Shown here in pieces: positions 62,094 through 64,000 of a DNA stretch of 64,000 bases. The stretch is taken from NCBI RefSeq assembly GCF_012931685.1, contig NZ_JABANC010000001.1, forward strand, positions 1,178,001 to 1,242,000, read 5' to 3'. Origin of the DNA: Hanstruepera ponticola (GTDB lineage Bacteria; Bacteroidota; Bacteroidia; Flavobacteriales; Flavobacteriaceae). The translations under genes were made by a program, and so were the position numbers. Each line of letters opens with the position of its first letter. Position 1 is the stretch's first letter. The notes beneath the pieces are model-generated. The model was not told the origin of the DNA, ran no database searches, and was given only the letters and a program-made list of their open reading frames with translations.

Positions 62094-62858
62094 TTAGAAA
62101 TTTCTTTTGTTCAACCAAGAATTAAGAATTTCATTAAACTCATCTGGATGCTCCATCATGGCAGCATGCCCACATTTGTCAATCCAGAATAATTCTGAAT
62201 CTGGTAAGAGTTCATCAAATTCTTCAGCTACTTCAGGAGGTGTAACTGTATCGTTTTTACCCCAAATAATACAGGTAGGGGTTTTCATGTTTGGTAAATC
62301 TTTTGCCATATTGTGTCTAATGGCACTTTTGGCAATGGCAAGTGTTTTTATGAGCTTGTTACGATCATTTACAGTTTCATAAACTTCGTCAACTATCTCT
62401 TTTGTAGCAACTTCAGGATCATAGAAAACGTCTTGCGCTTTTTTCTTTATTACTTCATAATCACTGCGCTTGGTGTAACCACCACCCATAGCGCTTTCGT
62501 ATAAACCAGAACTACCTGTTATAATCAGTGCCTTTACTTTTTTTGGGTATAATTTTGTGTGATATAAACCGATGTGTCCGCCAAGAGAATTTCCTAAAAG
62601 AATAACATCGTCGAACCCTTTAAATTCAATAAAATCATGTAAGTATTTTGCAAAACTTTTAACATTGGTTTTAAGTAGAGACATGGTGTAAATAGGTAGT
62701 TCAGGAATAATAACAGAATACCCTTTTTTACTAAAATAACTTGTGACAGAATCAAAATTACTCAAACCACCCATAAGCCCATGAAGAACAATAATGGGAG
62801 TGCCTTCGCCTACCTCTATATAACTGTAACTTTTCTCTTTTTTTAATCGGTGCGCCAT
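62094..62858 (-). CDS. Alpha/beta hydrolase
   Basis: A 254-residue alpha/beta hydrolase. [10 protein letters not shown] is the oxyanion loop, the nucleophile elbow GNSLGGH contains the catalytic serine (about 93), the acid is near WGKNDTVTP and the histidine is in [10 protein letters not shown]. Compared with cytoplasmic esterases or MhpC-like C-C hydrolases, no substrate clue is present. It precedes engB in one minus-strand unit. Divergent from mraZ. Confidence 0.88.
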   Translation of the reverse strand: MAHRLKKEKSYSYIEVGEGTPIIVLHGLMGGLSNFDSVTSYFSKKGYSVIIPELPIYTMSLLKTNVKSFAKYLHDFIEFKGFDDVILLGNSLGGHIGLYHTKLYPKKVKALIITGSSGLYESAMGGGYTKRSDYEVIKKKAQDVFYDPEVATKEIVDEVYETVNDRNKLIKTLAIAKSAIRHNMAKDLPNMKTPTCIIWGKNDTVTPPEVAEEFDELLPDSELFWIDKCGHAAMMEHPDEFNEILNSWLNKRNF

Positions 62859-62989
62859 TATCTGGTTTAGCTATTCTAAAAGCAAATATAGTTAAATCAT
62901 TCACAATATATGGATAATTATTGTTGACATGTAATACGCCATATTCCAAGATATTAACATTATAAAGTCAATATTTTTAGCGACTCTGT

Positions 62990-63010
62990 AACTCTCTGAA
63001 ATAAAGAGTT
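62990..63010. repeat. Short inverted repeat upstream of the MraZ box
   Basis: AACTCT (62990-62995) and AGAGTT (63005-63010) form a six-base hairpin with a nine-base loop in the divergent gap 62859-63151. No T tract follows, so it is not a terminator. Otherwise this 293-base gap holds only the MraZ repeats and the predicted mraZ promoter. Confidence 0.45.
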
Positions 63011-63072
63011 TAAGATGTTTTAAGCAATTTTAATATCGACATAATTCCACTTTTAATCGAAAAATTATCAAC

Positions 63073-63119
63073 AAAGTGGTAAAATGTGGTAAAATGTGGT
63101 ATATTTTTCAATATATTTG
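63073..63119 (+). promoter_or_regulatory. MraZ box and mraZ promoter
   Basis: Three direct copies of a ten-base unit, GTGG(T)AAAAT-type, occur at 63073-63100 (AAAGTGGTAA, AATGTGGTAA, AATGTGGTA). The known MraZ site is three or more direct repeats with a ten-base period and a GTGG/TGGG core. A -7 box TATATTTG is at 63112-63119. The repeats cover the -24 to -52 zone, so MraZ should compete with or contact RNA polymerase and regulate its own operon. Confidence 0.75.
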
Positions 63120-63151
63120 AAACTTAATCTCAAGAATCTGTAAATAGCGTT

Positions 63152-63622
63152 TTGAATTCATTAATAGGGACATACGAATGCAAGGTAGATGCCAAAGGGC
63201 GTTTAATGCTTCCGGCTGCTTTAAAAAAGCAGTTGTCACCTGTATTGCAAAACGGTTTTGTTTTAAAACGTGCTGTTTTTCAGCCTTGTTTGGAATTGTA
63301 TCCCATGTATGAATGGGAATCGCTCATGCAGAAGGTTAATAAACTAAACAGATTTAAGAAGAAAAATAATGATTTCATCCGTCGGTTCACTGCTGGTGTG
63401 AAAATGATTGAAGTGGATTCAACCGGTCGATTGTTAATACCTAAAGACTTGGTTGGTTTTGCAAATATTTCCAAAGAAATCGTTGTGTCTTCCGCTATAA
63501 ACATTGTGGAAATTTGGGATAAGGATAAATATGAGCAGGCTATTGATGATGCAACTGGTGATTTTGCAGATTTGGCTGAAGAAGTAATGGGACAAGATGA
63601 TGACGACCATGGAATATCATAA
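63152..63622 (+). CDS. mraZ: MraZ, division and cell-wall cluster regulator
   Basis: A 156-residue MraZ with the double AbrB-like fold: the first half GTYECKVDAKGRLMLPA (about 5-21) and the second half VEVDSTGRLLIPKDL (about 90-104). The start codon is TTG at 63152, confirmed because no ATG is found before the conserved N-terminus MNSLIGTYE. It represses or tunes the dcw operon from the boxes upstream. Its end overlaps the rsmH start by 23 bases. Confidence 0.93.
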   Translation: MNSLIGTYECKVDAKGRLMLPAALKKQLSPVLQNGFVLKRAVFQPCLELYPMYEWESLMQKVNKLNRFKKKNNDFIRRFTAGVKMIEVDSTGRLLIPKDLVGFANISKEIVVSSAINIVEIWDKDKYEQAIDDATGDFADLAEEVMGQDDDDHGIS

Positions 63623-64000
63623 TCCCGTTTTATTAAAGGAAACAGTTGATGGTTTAGATATAATTGAAGATGGCGTCTATGTTGATGTCACTTTTGGAGG
63701 AGGAGGTCATAGCAAGGAAATATTAAAAAGGCTGGGTGAAAATGGGAAGTTGTATGCTTTTGATCAAGATCCAGACGCTCTTAAAAATAAGATTGATGAT
63801 AATCGCTTTACGCTGATACATGAGAATTTTAGATATCTCAAACGTTTTTTGCGATTCTATGGTGTTAAGCAGGTAAATGGAGTTTTGGCTGATTTTGGAG
63901 TTTCTTCACATCAGTTTGATGTTGCCGAAAGGGGTTTTTCAACACGATTTGAAGCTGATTTAGATATGAGAATGAATCAAAAGAATCAACTGTCAGCTTA
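63600..64000 (+). CDS. rsmH: 16S rRNA m4C1402 methyltransferase RsmH, partial
   Basis: The first 133 residues of RsmH (MraW); the gene runs beyond the window end. The N-terminus MEYHNPVLLKETVDGL, the AdoMet motif VDVTFGGGGHSKEIL and the late DFGVSSHQFD are exactly those of the family. Starts at 63600 or 63609 are both in frame; the ATG at 63609 is the more conserved. It methylates C1402 of 16S rRNA. It is the second gene of the division cluster. Confidence 0.93.
   Translation, partial: MTTMEYHNPVLLKETVDGLDIIEDGVYVDVTFGGGGHSKEILKRLGENGKLYAFDQDPDALKNKIDDNRFTLIHENFRYLKRFLRFYGVKQVNGVLADFGVSSHQFDVAERGFSTRFEADLDMRMNQKNQLSA

Overview
The window is a 64 kb piece of a chromosome from a low-GC member of the Bacteroidota, most likely a marine Flavobacteriaceae; the genus cannot be set from this sequence. 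Evidence: a SusC/SusD pair, TAnnTTTG promoter boxes, class II HMG-CoA reductase next to a GHMP kinase, LytS/LytTR signalling, arsenosugar genes, and the flavobacterial orders coaX-lptC-CNNM-ppiD and lpxB-surE. There is no rRNA, CRISPR array, insertion sequence or prophage. The only RNA gene I can assign firmly is one tRNA-Phe; one small-RNA candidate is proposed.

Layout. (1) 1-5.2 kb: an RMND1/DUF155 protein, then a minus-strand envelope-glycan operon with a DPM1-like GT2, a CslA-like processive GT2, a GT-C mannosyltransferase-like protein and an alpha/beta hydrolase. (2) 5.2-5.9 kb: a small GIY-YIG nuclease gene flanked by six short hairpin repeats that keep one loop sequence while the stem bases change in compensating pairs. 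(3) 5.9-11.4 kb: a polyferredoxin plus FAD oxidoreductase pair, a GH113-like lipoprotein and a carboxypeptidase-regulatory-like surface protein. (4) 11.5-17.2 kb: an eight-gene arsenosugar operon (AhpD-like, ArsS, rhodanese, TIGR04282, PNP, ArsM, DUF547, TIGR04283). (5) 17.4-25.9 kb: a sulfur/persulfide region with an NhaP-type antiporter, a Crp/Fnr regulator, a TauE exporter, a CstB-like persulfide dioxygenase-rhodanese, an HMA/cytochrome c/thioredoxin/TPMT operon, a fatty acid hydroxylase-like gene and a two-gene YeeE/YedE importer. (6) 26-37.3 kb: outer-membrane barrels, a LytS/LytTR pair and a divergent SusCD operon with two lipoproteins. (7) 37.3-45.6 kb: a hairpin-rich gap, tRNA-Phe, and the coaX to ppiD run. 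(8) 45.6-64 kb: mevalonate genes, two POT transporters, ComEC, NlpC/P60, a lone C5 DNA methyltransferase, lpxB, surE, a Prc protease, an ABC permease, engB, and the start of the division cluster (mraZ, rsmH cut by the window end).

The strongest new signal is in region 5. Four transcription units carry a palindrome GTAAC-N4-GTTAC (one copy with a single mismatch), each placed exactly 22 bases upstream of a -7 promoter box. This equals the GTA-N8-TAC site of cyanobacterial NtcA, and the Crp/Fnr protein encoded in the same region has an NtcA-like recognition helix (R-V-x-I-x-R) and three cysteines in its sensor domain. I infer a sulfur-responsive regulon activated in class II fashion. The second signal is the GIY-YIG gene inside its family of covarying hairpins, which resembles a REP/RAYT-like arrangement with a different nuclease.
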